Shown here: positions 1 through 5,307 of the stretch, one piece after another
How positions within the stretch are numbered: the first letter of the stretch is position 1
Layout of the letters: the number at the start of each line of letters is the position of its first letter
Source of the DNA: Oscillospiraceae bacterium
GTDB lineage: Bacteria; Bacillota; Clostridia; Oscillospirales; Ruminococcaceae
Length of the DNA stretch: 7,100 nucleotides
NCBI GenBank assembly: GCA_017396055.1
Contig: JAFQND010000273.1
Span: forward strand, 1 to 7,100
Reading direction: 5' to 3'
Position numbers and translations under genes: made by a program
The notes under the pieces: model-generated
Seen by the model: the letters and a program-made list of their open reading frames with translations, nothing else
Databases searched by the model: none
Told to the model about the DNA's origin: nothing

Positions 1-206
1 ATGACCAGTGCTCTGCGGTCGGCCACGCTGCGCAGGATAAAAAGTCTGCCGGAAGCGGTGACCTTGCGGCAGGGGTGATAAACAAGCTGCTGCACCGGAT
101 TGCCGTGCAGGTCAGAACCGGTATTCAGCCGCACATCGGTCAGGGTGCTGTGGCGGCCGGGGGGGTTCAGTTCGATAAGTTCAGAGCAGTTTTGGACAAA
201 GGTCAT
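1..206 (-). CDS. N-terminal part of an unrecognised protein
   Basis: The minus strand reads open from an ATG at 206-204 to the window edge, giving 68 complete codons with no stop. The protein begins MTFVQNCSELIEL and continues through a stretch containing NPPGRHSTLTDVRL and RLFILRSVADRRALVM. A purine-rich AAAGGGGAA ribosome binding site sits a few bases upstream of the ATG, and an extended -10 promoter lies about 40 bases upstream, so this is a real gene start. There is no signal peptide or membrane segment in the visible part. The alternation of short hydrophobic and polar stretches suggests beta-strand structure, but I recognise no family, and most of the protein is outside the window. It runs away from the hairpin island and in the same direction as pfkA, separated from it by the pfkA terminator. 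No function is assigned. Confidence 0.7.
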   Translation of the reverse strand, partial: MTFVQNCSELIELNPPGRHSTLTDVRLNTGSDLHGNPVQQLVYHPCRKVTASGRLFILRSVADRRALV

Positions 207-244
207 GGAAATTCCCCTTTCGTTTCGGGATATCGTTTGATTTC

Positions 245-273
245 AGTATAGCACCTTATCCTGCACAGCGCAA
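245..273 (-). promoter_or_regulatory. Sigma-A-type promoter of the left-edge gene (extended -10)
   Basis: On the minus strand TATACT (plus 250-245) is preceded by TGC, giving an extended -10. Seventeen bases upstream is TTGCGC (plus 273-268), a weak -35 that keeps only the TTG. The ATG of the partial gene is about 39 bases downstream of the -10. The weak -35 combined with a TG-extended -10 is a common pairing in Firmicutes. Confidence 0.6.
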
Positions 274-294
274 TGGAGTAAAAAATGTTCTGTC

Positions 295-321
295 TTGCGG
301 ATTTTTACTGCTTATCCGCAA
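295..321. repeat. 8-bp inverted repeat upstream of the left-edge promoter
   Basis: TTGCGGAT (295-302) and ATCCGCAA (314-321) are perfect inverted repeats around an 11-base spacer. Neither strand has a T-run directly after the stem, so it is not a standard terminator. It lies just upstream of the -35 of the left-edge gene, where an operator could sit. It does not share the words of the palindromic elements to its right. Confidence 0.5.
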
Positions 322-374
322 AGAACGAAACATCGGGTCAAGGTTTTTTCAGTTGGCAGTTGATCTTCTGCAGC

Positions 375-445
375 AAAAGTTTTTGGAGATTCTTAAGCCC
401 CTTTTTCCAAAAAGGGGCTTAAGCGAGTCCAGAGCGGAGCTTTGG
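375..445 (+). repeat. Palindromic element, copy A
   Basis: In order: AAAAGTTTTTG (375-385), linker GAGATT, left arm CTTAAGCCCCTTTTT (392-406), CC, and right arm AAAAAGGGGCTTAAG (409-423), a perfect 15-bp stem. A linker containing GAGTC follows, then CCAGAGC-GGA-GCTTTGG (429-445), a 7-bp stem with one G-U pair. The words shared with the other copies are the AAAAGTTTTTG head, the TTTTTCCAAAAA apex and the GGA loop. There is no T-tract after either stem, so I do not call it a terminator. Confidence 0.8.
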
Positions 446-451
446 TCGGGT

Positions 452-537
452 TTGGATCGAAGGTCCAACAGCAGATAAACAAATCCCCGCCGCATCGCGC
501 GGCGGGGAGATCTTGTCCCATCCTCCCGGATGGGACA
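452..537. repeat. Core hairpins H3-H5 between copies A and B
   Basis: Three independent stems fill the space between the inverted copies. H3 is TTGGATC-GAA-GGTCCAA (452-468, one G-U). H4 has arms CCCCGCCGC (485-493) and GCGGCGGGG (499-507) around ATCGC. H5 has arms TGTCCCATCC (514-523) and GGATGGGACA (528-537) around TCCC. H4 and H5 are GC-rich and only six bases apart. Neither has a following T-run, so they are unlikely to be simple terminators. They might be cargo of the composite element, or part of a structured transcript; no promoter for such a transcript is evident. Confidence 0.65.
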
Positions 538-552
538 TTTTGCATGATATTG

Positions 553-625
553 TTGGAGCTCCGCTCCAAACCACGGCAAAGAGAACTTTTTGGAAAAAGT
601 TCTCTTTGATCTCTCAAAAACTTTT
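553..625 (-). repeat. Palindromic element, copy B (inverted relative to A)
   Basis: Read on the minus strand: AAAAGTTTTTG (625-615), linker AGAGAT, left arm CAAAGAGAACTTTTT (608-594), CC, right arm AAAAAGTTCTCTTTG (591-577), linker, then TTGGAGC-GGA-GCTCCAA (569-553). Both stems are perfect. Compared with copy A, the 15-bp stem differs at seven paired positions and all seven stay complementary. The TTTTTCCAAAAA apex and the GGA loop are unchanged. It sits 10 bases past the far end of the pfkA terminator. Confidence 0.8.
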
Positions 626-634
626 ATTCCGGAC

Positions 635-668
635 AAAACAAAAGATCCGCCCCTTGCGGAGCGGATCT
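635..668 (-). terminator. Intrinsic terminator of pfkA
   Basis: On the minus strand, AGATCCGCTCC (668-658) pairs with GGGGCGGATCT (653-643) around a GCAA tetraloop: 11 bp with one G-U. It is followed by TTTTGTTTTG. It begins nine bases after the pfkA stop codon. This is a classical rho-independent terminator, distinct from the palindromic element next to it. Confidence 0.9.
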
Positions 669-676
669 CTTTTCTT

Positions 677-1663
677 TTAGAAGGATACGTCGTCAGCGAC
701 TTCGTACAGACCCAGAGGAAGGGTCTTCTTCATCTGCAGAGCCTCGTTGATATCATAGTCAACGATAACGCCGTGCTGCTGAGCGACAACGCGGTTGCCA
801 ATACCCTGAGTCAGCAGCTGAACTGCATAATGACCCATTCTGGTAGCGATAACGCGGTCGGTGACAGTGGGGCTGCCGCCTCTCTGGACATGGCCCAGAA
901 CAGTGGCGCGGGTCTCAACGCCTGTGATCTCTTCGATCTTCTTGGCGATAGAGGTGGAACCGCCTTCGATGCGTTCGGCAACGCCTTCGGCAACGACGAT
1001 GATGAAGTGACGCTTGCCTTCCTTGTAAGCATCGGTGATCTTTGCGAGCATATCTTCCATGACGAAGGGACGCTCGGGAACAGCGATATAGGAAGCACCG
1101 ACAGCAAGACCGACGTTCAGTGCGATATAACCGGCATGACGGCCCATGACTTCAACAACGCTGCAGCGGTCATGAGAACGGCTGGTATCGCGCAGTTTAT
1201 CCACCATTTCCATGGCGGTGTTCATGGCGGTGTCATAGCCAATGGTATATTCAGTGCAGGAAATGTCATTATCGATGGTGCCGGGCAGGCCAACGCAGTT
1301 GATGCCGCCGAGGTTGGTCAAGTCGCGGGCGCCGCGGAAGGAACCGTCACCGCCGATGACGACGAGGCCTTCGATACCGGCTCTCTTGCAGTTTTCAGCT
1401 GCATGCTTGACAACTTCGGGATCCTTGAACTCGGGGCAGCGGGCGGTATACAGCATGGTGCCGGTGGTCTGTGCGATACCGGAAACATCACGCATATCCA
1501 GATCGATAAAATCGTTGCGGATCAGGCCGTTATAGCCTCTGCGAACTCCCTTTACCTTAAAGCCGTTATGGATAGCAGCGCGGACAACAGCGCGGACGGC
1601 TGCGTTCATACCAGGGGCGTCACCGCCACTGGTGAGCACACCGATGGTTCTAACATCTGCCAT
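677..1663 (-). CDS. pfkA: ATP-dependent 6-phosphofructokinase (PfkA)
   Basis: Cytoplasmic glycolytic enzyme that phosphorylates fructose-6-phosphate to fructose-1,6-bisphosphate with ATP. The protein has 328 residues, close to the 320 of the E. coli and Geobacillus enzymes. Visible motifs are SGGDAPGMN (12-20, nucleotide loop), GGDGS (104-108), PGTIDND (127-133, with Asp131 the expected catalytic base), SVVEVMGR (168-175, substrate binding) and RGGSPT near 261-266. Gly in GGDGS and PGTIDND, rather than the Asp and Lys of pyrophosphate-dependent enzymes, supports ATP as donor. The RGGT segment found in E. coli PfkA is TTGT here (66-69). I chose the internal ATG (MADVRTIGV): the upstream ATG at 1675 directly abuts the AAGGAGG site (1682-1676), while this one is 12 bases from it. 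It lies downstream of the phosphoglucomutase with its own promoter, and ends in a strong terminator. Confidence 0.96.
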   Translation of the reverse strand: MADVRTIGVLTSGGDAPGMNAAVRAVVRAAIHNGFKVKGVRRGYNGLIRNDFIDLDMRDVSGIAQTTGTMLYTARCPEFKDPEVVKHAAENCKRAGIEGLVVIGGDGSFRGARDLTNLGGINCVGLPGTIDNDISCTEYTIGYDTAMNTAMEMVDKLRDTSRSHDRCSVVEVMGRHAGYIALNVGLAVGASYIAVPERPFVMEDMLAKITDAYKEGKRHFIIVVAEGVAERIEGGSTSIAKKIEEITGVETRATVLGHVQRGGSPTVTDRVIATRMGHYAVQLLTQGIGNRVVAQQHGVIVDYDINEALQMKKTLPLGLYEVADDVSF

Positions 1664-1675
1664 TATGGATAACAT

Positions 1676-1682
1676 CCTCCTT
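1676..1682 (-). promoter_or_regulatory. pfkA ribosome binding site that decides the start
   Basis: AAGGAGG on the minus strand is a full Shine-Dalgarno match. The ATG immediately after it (1675-1673) has zero spacing and cannot be used efficiently. The in-frame ATG at 1663-1661 is 12 bases away and begins the conserved family N-terminus. The spacing is slightly long but workable. Confidence 0.75.
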
Positions 1683-1705
1683 GTATACTCTCTCGTACTC
1701 TATCT

Positions 1706-1733
1706 ATTGTAAGGATTTTTTGCGGATTGTCAA
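1706..1733 (-). promoter_or_regulatory. Sigma-A promoter of pfkA
   Basis: Minus strand: TTGACA (plus 1733-1728), a 16-base spacer, then TACAAT (1711-1706). The -35 is consensus and the -10 has one difference. Transcription should start near 1699, giving a leader of about 36 bases that contains the ribosome binding site. This allows pfkA to be expressed independently of the mutase gene upstream. Confidence 0.8.
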
Positions 1734-1759
1734 GAGCAGACGGGAGATATTTGGCAGTA

Positions 1760-1796
1760 TTCACAAATATTGTCAGATGGTTAACAATTTTGTGAA
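1760..1796 (-). repeat. AT-rich bulged hairpin over the mutase stop codon
   Basis: TTCACAAA (1760-1767) and ATTGT (1769-1773) pair with ACAAT (1784-1788) and TTTGTGAA (1789-1796), a 13-bp stem with a single bulged T and a 10-base loop. The TGA stop (1775-1773) of the mutase gene lies in and beside the stem. No T-run follows on the minus strand, so termination would be weak. A second dyad, ATATTTG (1747-1753) and CAAATAT (1764-1770), overlaps it and could form instead. Confidence 0.45.
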
Positions 1797-3485
1797 ACTT
1801 TCTTTCAGCGCAGCCTCGCCCTTTCTTGCTTCTTCCTCGGTTTTTTCGATAACGAAGAAGTAGAACTTGATCTTGGGCTCGGTGCCGGAGGGACGGATAA
1901 CTGCCTTATAACCGTTCTCGAGAGTGTACATCAGAACTGCAGACTTGGGCAGAGTGATGGCGGTCTTTTCGCCGGTAACCATGTCAACAGTGACCTGAGC
2001 CTGATAGTCGCTGAACTCGACGACCTTGACTCCGTCGATCTCTTTTGCGGGATCGGCGCTGAGCTTCTCCATGATAGCCTTCATGTTGGCCATGCCCTGT
2101 TCGCCTTCAAAGGCAAAGGAAGCCTGAGTGCACAGATGATAGCCATAGGTATCGTACAGTTCATTGAGAACGTCGACAACGCTGCGGCCTTCGGCGGAAT
2201 AGAAAGCAGCCATCTCACAGATCAGCATGGAAGCAACGACAGCGTCCTTATCGCGGACATAGGTGCCGGCCAGATAGCCATAGCTCTCTTCGTAGCCGAA
2301 GATGAAGCGCTCTTCCTCGCCCTTTTCCTCCAGCAGAGCGATCTGCTCGCCGATGTACTTGAAGCCGGTGAGAACGTTCTTGAGGATGATGCCGTATTTC
2401 TCACAGATACGGGTGGTCAGCTCGTTGGTAACGATGGTCTTGACAGCAACGGGGTCCTTGGGCATGGTGCCTTTGGCGATGCGCTGGGAAGCGATATAGT
2501 TGAGCAGCAGAACGCCTACTTCGTTGCCGGTCAGCAGTTTGTACTCGCCGTTGTACTTGACAGCGATACCGACGCGGTCAGCGTCAGGGTCGGTGGCCAG
2601 CAGCAGGTCGCAGCCGGTCTTTTCGCACAGCTCGATACCCAGTTTCAGTGCGTCGCGGATCTCGGGGTTGGGATAAGAGCAGGTGGGGAAATTGCCGTCG
2701 GGATATTCCTGTTCGGGAACGACGACAACGTCGGTGATGCCGATTCTCTTGAGGATCTCGCGGACGGGCTTGTTGCCTGCGCCGTTGAGGGGGGTATAGA
2801 CGATCTTGAAACCGCTGGAAGCAGCAACGTCAGCGTTGATGGAACGGGAGAGGACGTTGGCATAATAAGCCTCATAGACTTCCTCGCCGATATAGTTTAC
2901 CAGACCCTCTTCAACAGCCTTGTCGAAGTCCATCAGCTTGACGGAATCGAACTCGTTGAGCTTGCCGATGGCAGCAATGACGCCGTTGGCGGTCTCACTG
3001 GTGATCTGGCAGCCGTCAGAGCCATAGGCCTTATAACCGTTGTACTTGGCAGGGTTATGGGAAGCGGTGATCATGACGCCCATGGTGCACTTCAGTTCAC
3101 GGGTGGCAAAGGACAGGCAGGGAACGGGCATCAGTTCGGGGTAGATCCATACCTTGATGCCGTTGGCGGCCAGAACGCGGGCAGTCTCTTTTGCGAAGAC
3201 GTCGGACTTGATACGGCTGTCATAGCTGATGGCAACAGAGCCGGTGCCGTAAGTCTCGTTGATGTAATCAGCGATACCCTGGGTAGCTTTGCGGACGGTG
3301 TAGATGTTCATGCGGTTGGTGCCTGCACCGATAACACCGCGCAGACCGGCAGTGCCGAACTCCAGCTCACGGTAGAAGCGATCACGGATCTCTTCGGGCT
3401 TGTCGGCAACAGCCTGCAGCTCGGGCAGCAGATCGGGATCCTCGGTGGCCTTCAGGAGCCATTCGTTGTACTTGGTATTTACCAT
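1773..3485 (-). CDS. pgcA: Phosphoglucomutase/phosphomannomutase family phospho-sugar mutase (PgcA-like)
   Basis: Cytoplasmic enzyme of the alpha-D-phosphohexomutase superfamily. The likely reaction is interconversion of glucose-1-phosphate and glucose-6-phosphate, feeding glycogen or cell-wall sugar synthesis in one direction and glycolysis in the other. The 570-residue length matches the PgcA subfamily (B. subtilis PgcA is about 580) rather than shorter GlmM/ManB proteins. All four superfamily motifs are present: TASHNP (140-145, phosphoserine Ser142), DPDADR (299-304, metal loop), GYEES (397-401, sugar specificity loop) and RPSGTEPK (531-538, phosphate binding). An early FGTAGLRG segment (43-50) is also typical. 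An AAAGGAT ribosome binding site lies 11 bases before the ATG. It has a near-consensus promoter and no strong terminator before pfkA 109 bases downstream. Whether it prefers glucose or mannose phosphate cannot be decided from motifs. Confidence 0.93.
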   Translation of the reverse strand: MVNTKYNEWLLKATEDPDLLPELQAVADKPEEIRDRFYRELEFGTAGLRGVIGAGTNRMNIYTVRKATQGIADYINETYGTGSVAISYDSRIKSDVFAKETARVLAANGIKVWIYPELMPVPCLSFATRELKCTMGVMITASHNPAKYNGYKAYGSDGCQITSETANGVIAAIGKLNEFDSVKLMDFDKAVEEGLVNYIGEEVYEAYYANVLSRSINADVAASSGFKIVYTPLNGAGNKPVREILKRIGITDVVVVPEQEYPDGNFPTCSYPNPEIRDALKLGIELCEKTGCDLLLATDPDADRVGIAVKYNGEYKLLTGNEVGVLLLNYIASQRIAKGTMPKDPVAVKTIVTNELTTRICEKYGIILKNVLTGFKYIGEQIALLEEKGEEERFIFGYEESYGYLAGTYVRDKDAVVASMLICEMAAFYSAEGRSVVDVLNELYDTYGYHLCTQASFAFEGEQGMANMKAIMEKLSADPAKEIDGVKVVEFSDYQAQVTVDMVTGEKTAITLPKSAVLMYTLENGYKAVIRPSGTEPKIKFYFFVIEKTEEEARKGEAALKESFTKLLTI

Positions 3486-3544
3486 AAACAGTCACGATCC
3501 TTTCTGAATTGAAAACAGATTTCTCCATTTTCATTATTATAATA

Positions 3545-3573
3545 ATCATACCCGATTTTCGGCCGCGTGTCAA
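3545..3573 (-). promoter_or_regulatory. Sigma-A promoter of the phosphoglucomutase gene
   Basis: Minus strand: TTGACA (plus 3573-3568), a 17-base spacer, then TATGAT (3550-3545). The -35 is consensus, the spacing is optimal and the -10 has one difference, so high expression is expected. Start of transcription should be near 3538, giving a leader of about 52 bases. The spacer contains the short dyad CCGAAAATCGG. Confidence 0.88.
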
Positions 3574-3639
3574 TGAAAAATCCGTCTGAAACGGCTTTGC
3601 AGGTGGGAATATGAGAAAAGCGGCACGATCCTCCAAAAT

Positions 3640-3714
3640 AAAAGTTTTTGCGGGATCTCAAAGGGCACTTTTTTCAAAAAGCGCCCTTTGACAGAGTCTG
3701 AGACGGAGTCTCAG
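3640..3714 (+). repeat. Palindromic element, copy C (solitary)
   Basis: AAAAGTTTTTG (3640-3650), linker CGGGATCT, left arm CAAAGGGCACTTTTT (3659-3673), TC, and right arm AAAAAGCGCCCTTTG (3676-3690). A linker with GAGTC follows, then CTGAGAC-GGA-GTCTCAG (3698-3714). The long stem has 14 pairs and one A-C mismatch, which becomes a G-U pair in RNA from the minus strand. The layout, head word and GGA loop match copies A and B. It lies between the cysS terminator and the mutase promoter, with no inverted partner in the window. Confidence 0.8.
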
Positions 3715-3725
3715 CAATGAATACA

Positions 3726-3758
3726 CAAAAAGACCGCACCGGTAACGGCACGGTCTTT
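3726..3758 (-). terminator. Intrinsic terminator of cysS
   Basis: Minus strand: AAAGACCGTGCCG (3758-3746) pairs with CGGTGCGGTCTTT (3741-3729) around TTAC, a 13-bp stem with two wobble pairs, continuing into a TTTTT run (3731-3727). It starts 12 bases after the cysS stop codon. The complementary A-run before the stem means it may also work on the plus strand, but no plus-strand gene ends here. Confidence 0.92.
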
Positions 3759-3770
3759 GACGGGACTCAC

Positions 3771-5183
3771 TTATTTTGCCAGTTCCCACAGAGTTCCTTC
3801 GCGGGTGTCCTTGATGACAACGCCCTTTTCCAGCAGCTCGGCGCGGATAGCGTCGGCCTGAGCGAAGTCCTTGGCCTTCTTGGCGGCCTTACGGGCAGCA
3901 ATGCGCTCTTCAACCCATGCAGCCAGCTCGCCGTCCACCTCGGCAGTTTCCTCTTCGGCCAGAAGATTCAGCGAGAGGACCTGATCGAAATCGCCGATCA
4001 GCCAGCGCTTGGTGGGGCCGTTCAGGTCGGCCTTCAGCACATCATACAGGACAGTGAAGCCCATGGAGGTATTCATGTCGCTGCCGACAGCCTCGATGAA
4101 AGCTTCTTTGTAAGGAGCAGCGGCGGCCATATCCACTTCACCCTCTTTGGGCAGGGCACGGATACGGGCCAGCAGCTTCTGATAGGTCTGGGCGACGTTG
4201 TCCAGAACGGGATAGCTGAACTCCAGAGGCTTGCGGTAATGGGACTGCAGGCAGAACATTCTGTATGCCAGAGGATCATAGCCTTTCTGCTCCAGCAGGG
4301 AAACAGTCAGGAAATCGCCCTTGGATTTGCTCATCTTGCCGGTGGAATCGTTCAGATGCAGTACATGGAACCAGTAACCGCACCATTCATGGCCGAGGAA
4401 TGCCTCGGACTGAGCGATCTCGTTGGTGTGGTGGGGGAAGATGTTGTCCACGCCGCCGCAGTGGATGTCCAGATATTCGCCCAGATGCTTCATGCTGATG
4501 CAGGAGCACTCGATATGCCAGCCGGGATAACCGATGCCCCAGGGGCTCTCCCACTTCAGTTCCTGGTCGTCGAACTTGGACTTGGTGAACCAGAGAACAA
4601 AGTCGGTCTTGCTGCGCTTATTGGTATCTTCCTCAACACCTTCGCGGACGCCGACAGCCAGTTCTTCCTCGTTCTGGTTGCTCAGGACATAATATTCCTT
4701 CAGCTTGGAGGTGTCGAAATAGATGTTGCCGCCGGCTTCATAGGCATAACCCTTTTCCAGCAGAGCGGAGATGACCTTGATGAACTCATCGATGCAGTTG
4801 GTGGCGGGCTCGACCACGTCGGGACGCTTGATCTGCAGCTTCTCACAGTCGGAGAAGAAAGCCTTGGTGTAGAAATCGGCGATCTCGAGAACGGTCTTCT
4901 TTTCGCGCTTGGCGCCCTTGAGCATCTTGTCCTCGCCGGTATCGGCGTCGCTGGACAGATGGCCTACGTCGGTGATGTTCATGACGCGGGTGACGTCATA
5001 GCCTAAGTAGCGCAGGAATTTTTCCAGTGCGTCCTCCATGATATAGCTGCGCAGGTTGCCGATGTGGGCAAAGTGATAGACGGTGGGACCGCAGGTGTAC
5101 ATGGACACCTTGCCGTCGACACGGGGAACAAAAGTCTCGACCTTTTTGGTGAGCGTATTATAAAGGTTCAGTCTGTTTTCCAT
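3771..5183 (-). CDS. cysS: Cysteinyl-tRNA synthetase (CysRS)
   Basis: Cytoplasmic class I aminoacyl-tRNA synthetase that charges tRNA-Cys with cysteine using ATP. The 470 residues compare with 461 in E. coli. The Rossmann signature appears as HIGN (40-43) and the second as KMSKS (283-287). The catalytic zinc ligands are all present: Cys31, Cys226 in GWHIECS, and His251 and Glu255 in PHHTNE. The Cys-His-Glu spacing equals that of E. coli (209-234-238). There are about 14 extra residues between the first and second zinc ligands. The C-terminus (about 400-470) is the Ala/Lys-rich helical region typical of the family. AAAGGAG lies 9 bases before the ATG. The gene has its own promoter and terminator and appears monocistronic. 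The leader is too short for a T-box riboswitch. Confidence 0.97.
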   Translation of the reverse strand: MENRLNLYNTLTKKVETFVPRVDGKVSMYTCGPTVYHFAHIGNLRSYIMEDALEKFLRYLGYDVTRVMNITDVGHLSSDADTGEDKMLKGAKREKKTVLEIADFYTKAFFSDCEKLQIKRPDVVEPATNCIDEFIKVISALLEKGYAYEAGGNIYFDTSKLKEYYVLSNQNEEELAVGVREGVEEDTNKRSKTDFVLWFTKSKFDDQELKWESPWGIGYPGWHIECSCISMKHLGEYLDIHCGGVDNIFPHHTNEIAQSEAFLGHEWCGYWFHVLHLNDSTGKMSKSKGDFLTVSLLEQKGYDPLAYRMFCLQSHYRKPLEFSYPVLDNVAQTYQKLLARIRALPKEGEVDMAAAAPYKEAFIEAVGSDMNTSMGFTVLYDVLKADLNGPTKRWLIGDFDQVLSLNLLAEEETAEVDGELAAWVEERIAARKAAKKAKDFAQADAIRAELLEKGVVIKDTREGTLWELAK

Positions 5184-5227
5184 ACAGCATTTCTCCTTTT
5201 AAAGATTGGCAAAGCCTTAACAGATAG

Positions 5228-5256
5228 AGTATACCACAAATCTTCCCCGGTGGGAA
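5228..5256 (-). promoter_or_regulatory. Sigma-A promoter of cysS (extended -10)
   Basis: Minus strand: TATACT (plus 5233-5228) preceded by TGG as an extended -10, with TTCCCA (5256-5251) 17 bases upstream as a 4-of-6 -35. The leader before the ATG is about 38 bases. The dyad at 5241-5258 covers the whole -35. Confidence 0.75.
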
Positions 5257-5258
5257 GA
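5241..5258. promoter_or_regulatory. Operator-like dyad overlapping the cysS -35
   Basis: TCTTCCC (5241-5247) and GGGAAGA (5252-5258) are perfect 7-base inverted repeats around CGGT. The dyad overlaps the cysS -35 and half of its spacer, and is about 20 bases upstream of the divergent peptidase -35. A repressor bound here could block cysS and touch the other promoter. No known operator is recognised. Confidence 0.4.
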
Positions 5259-5278
5259 GGAGAACGGGAATTTTTCCA

Positions 5279-5307
5279 TTGCCTTTTTCACGGGAAGAAT
5301 TTATAAT
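5279..5307 (+). promoter_or_regulatory. Sigma-A promoter of the S9 peptidase gene
   Basis: TTGCCT (5279-5284), a 17-base spacer, then a consensus TATAAT (5302-5307). Transcription should begin near 5314, giving a leader of about 36 bases that contains GAAAGGAG 9 bases before the ATG. The direct repeat ACGGGAA (5264-5270 and 5290-5296) flanks the -35. The promoter faces away from that of cysS. Confidence 0.8.

Larger units (their letters stand above)
375..625. repeat. Composite palindromic island: two inverted element copies around three hairpins
   Basis: Seven hairpins are packed into about 250 bases of non-coding DNA. The ends are AAAAGTTTTTG (375-385) and its reverse complement CAAAAACTTTT (615-625). 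Working inwards from both ends there is a 6-base linker, a perfect 15-bp stem (392-423; 577-608), then a 7-bp stem with a GGA apex (429-445; 553-569). The core holds three more hairpins (452-468, 485-507, 514-537). The two halves are mirror images in layout but not in stem sequence. I see no transposase and no obvious flanking target duplication. It resembles a BIME-like pair of REP elements or a non-autonomous MITE. It lies just beyond the pfkA terminator and upstream of the left-edge gene. The structure is directly seen; mobility is inference. Confidence 0.7.

Noticed and set aside
392..423. Element stem H1 read as a rho-independent terminator
   Set aside because: The U-run is inside the apex rather than after the stem, and pfkA already has a full terminator at 635-668.
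375..625. CRISPR array or integron attC site
   Set aside because: The repeats are inverted, of differing sequence and not evenly spaced with unique spacers. No Cas or integrase gene is present.
349..636. Two short minus-strand open frames in the hairpin island
   Set aside because: They run straight through the palindromic stems and linkers, have no ribosome binding site, and their sequences just reflect the repeats.
590..1672. A 360-codon plus-strand open frame over pfkA
   Set aside because: It is antisense to PfkA and starts inside the stem of element copy B and the pfkA terminator.
1760..1796. Rex operator at TTCACAA ... TTGTGAA
   Set aside because: The half-sites are in the opposite order (TTCACAA first) and 23 bases apart, unlike the TTGTGAA-N6-TTCACAA-type site of Rex.
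2136..3512. A 458-codon plus-strand open frame over the mutase gene
   Set aside because: It is antisense to a protein with all four phosphohexomutase motifs. The translation is rich in D, G, A and V as expected of a shadow, and no promoter or ribosome binding site precedes it.
3578..3599. Terminator-like stem AAAGCCGT/ACGGATTT upstream of the mutase promoter
   Set aside because: The stem is short with an internal mismatch, and the cysS transcript is already stopped by a much stronger terminator at 3726-3758.
3717..5006. A 429-codon plus-strand open frame over cysS
   Set aside because: It is antisense to a complete CysRS, and its first codons lie in the cysS terminator.
5184..5260. T-box riboswitch in front of cysS
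   Set aside because: The promoter -10 is about 45 bases from the start codon, far too little for a T-box, and no T-box word or antiterminator is visible.
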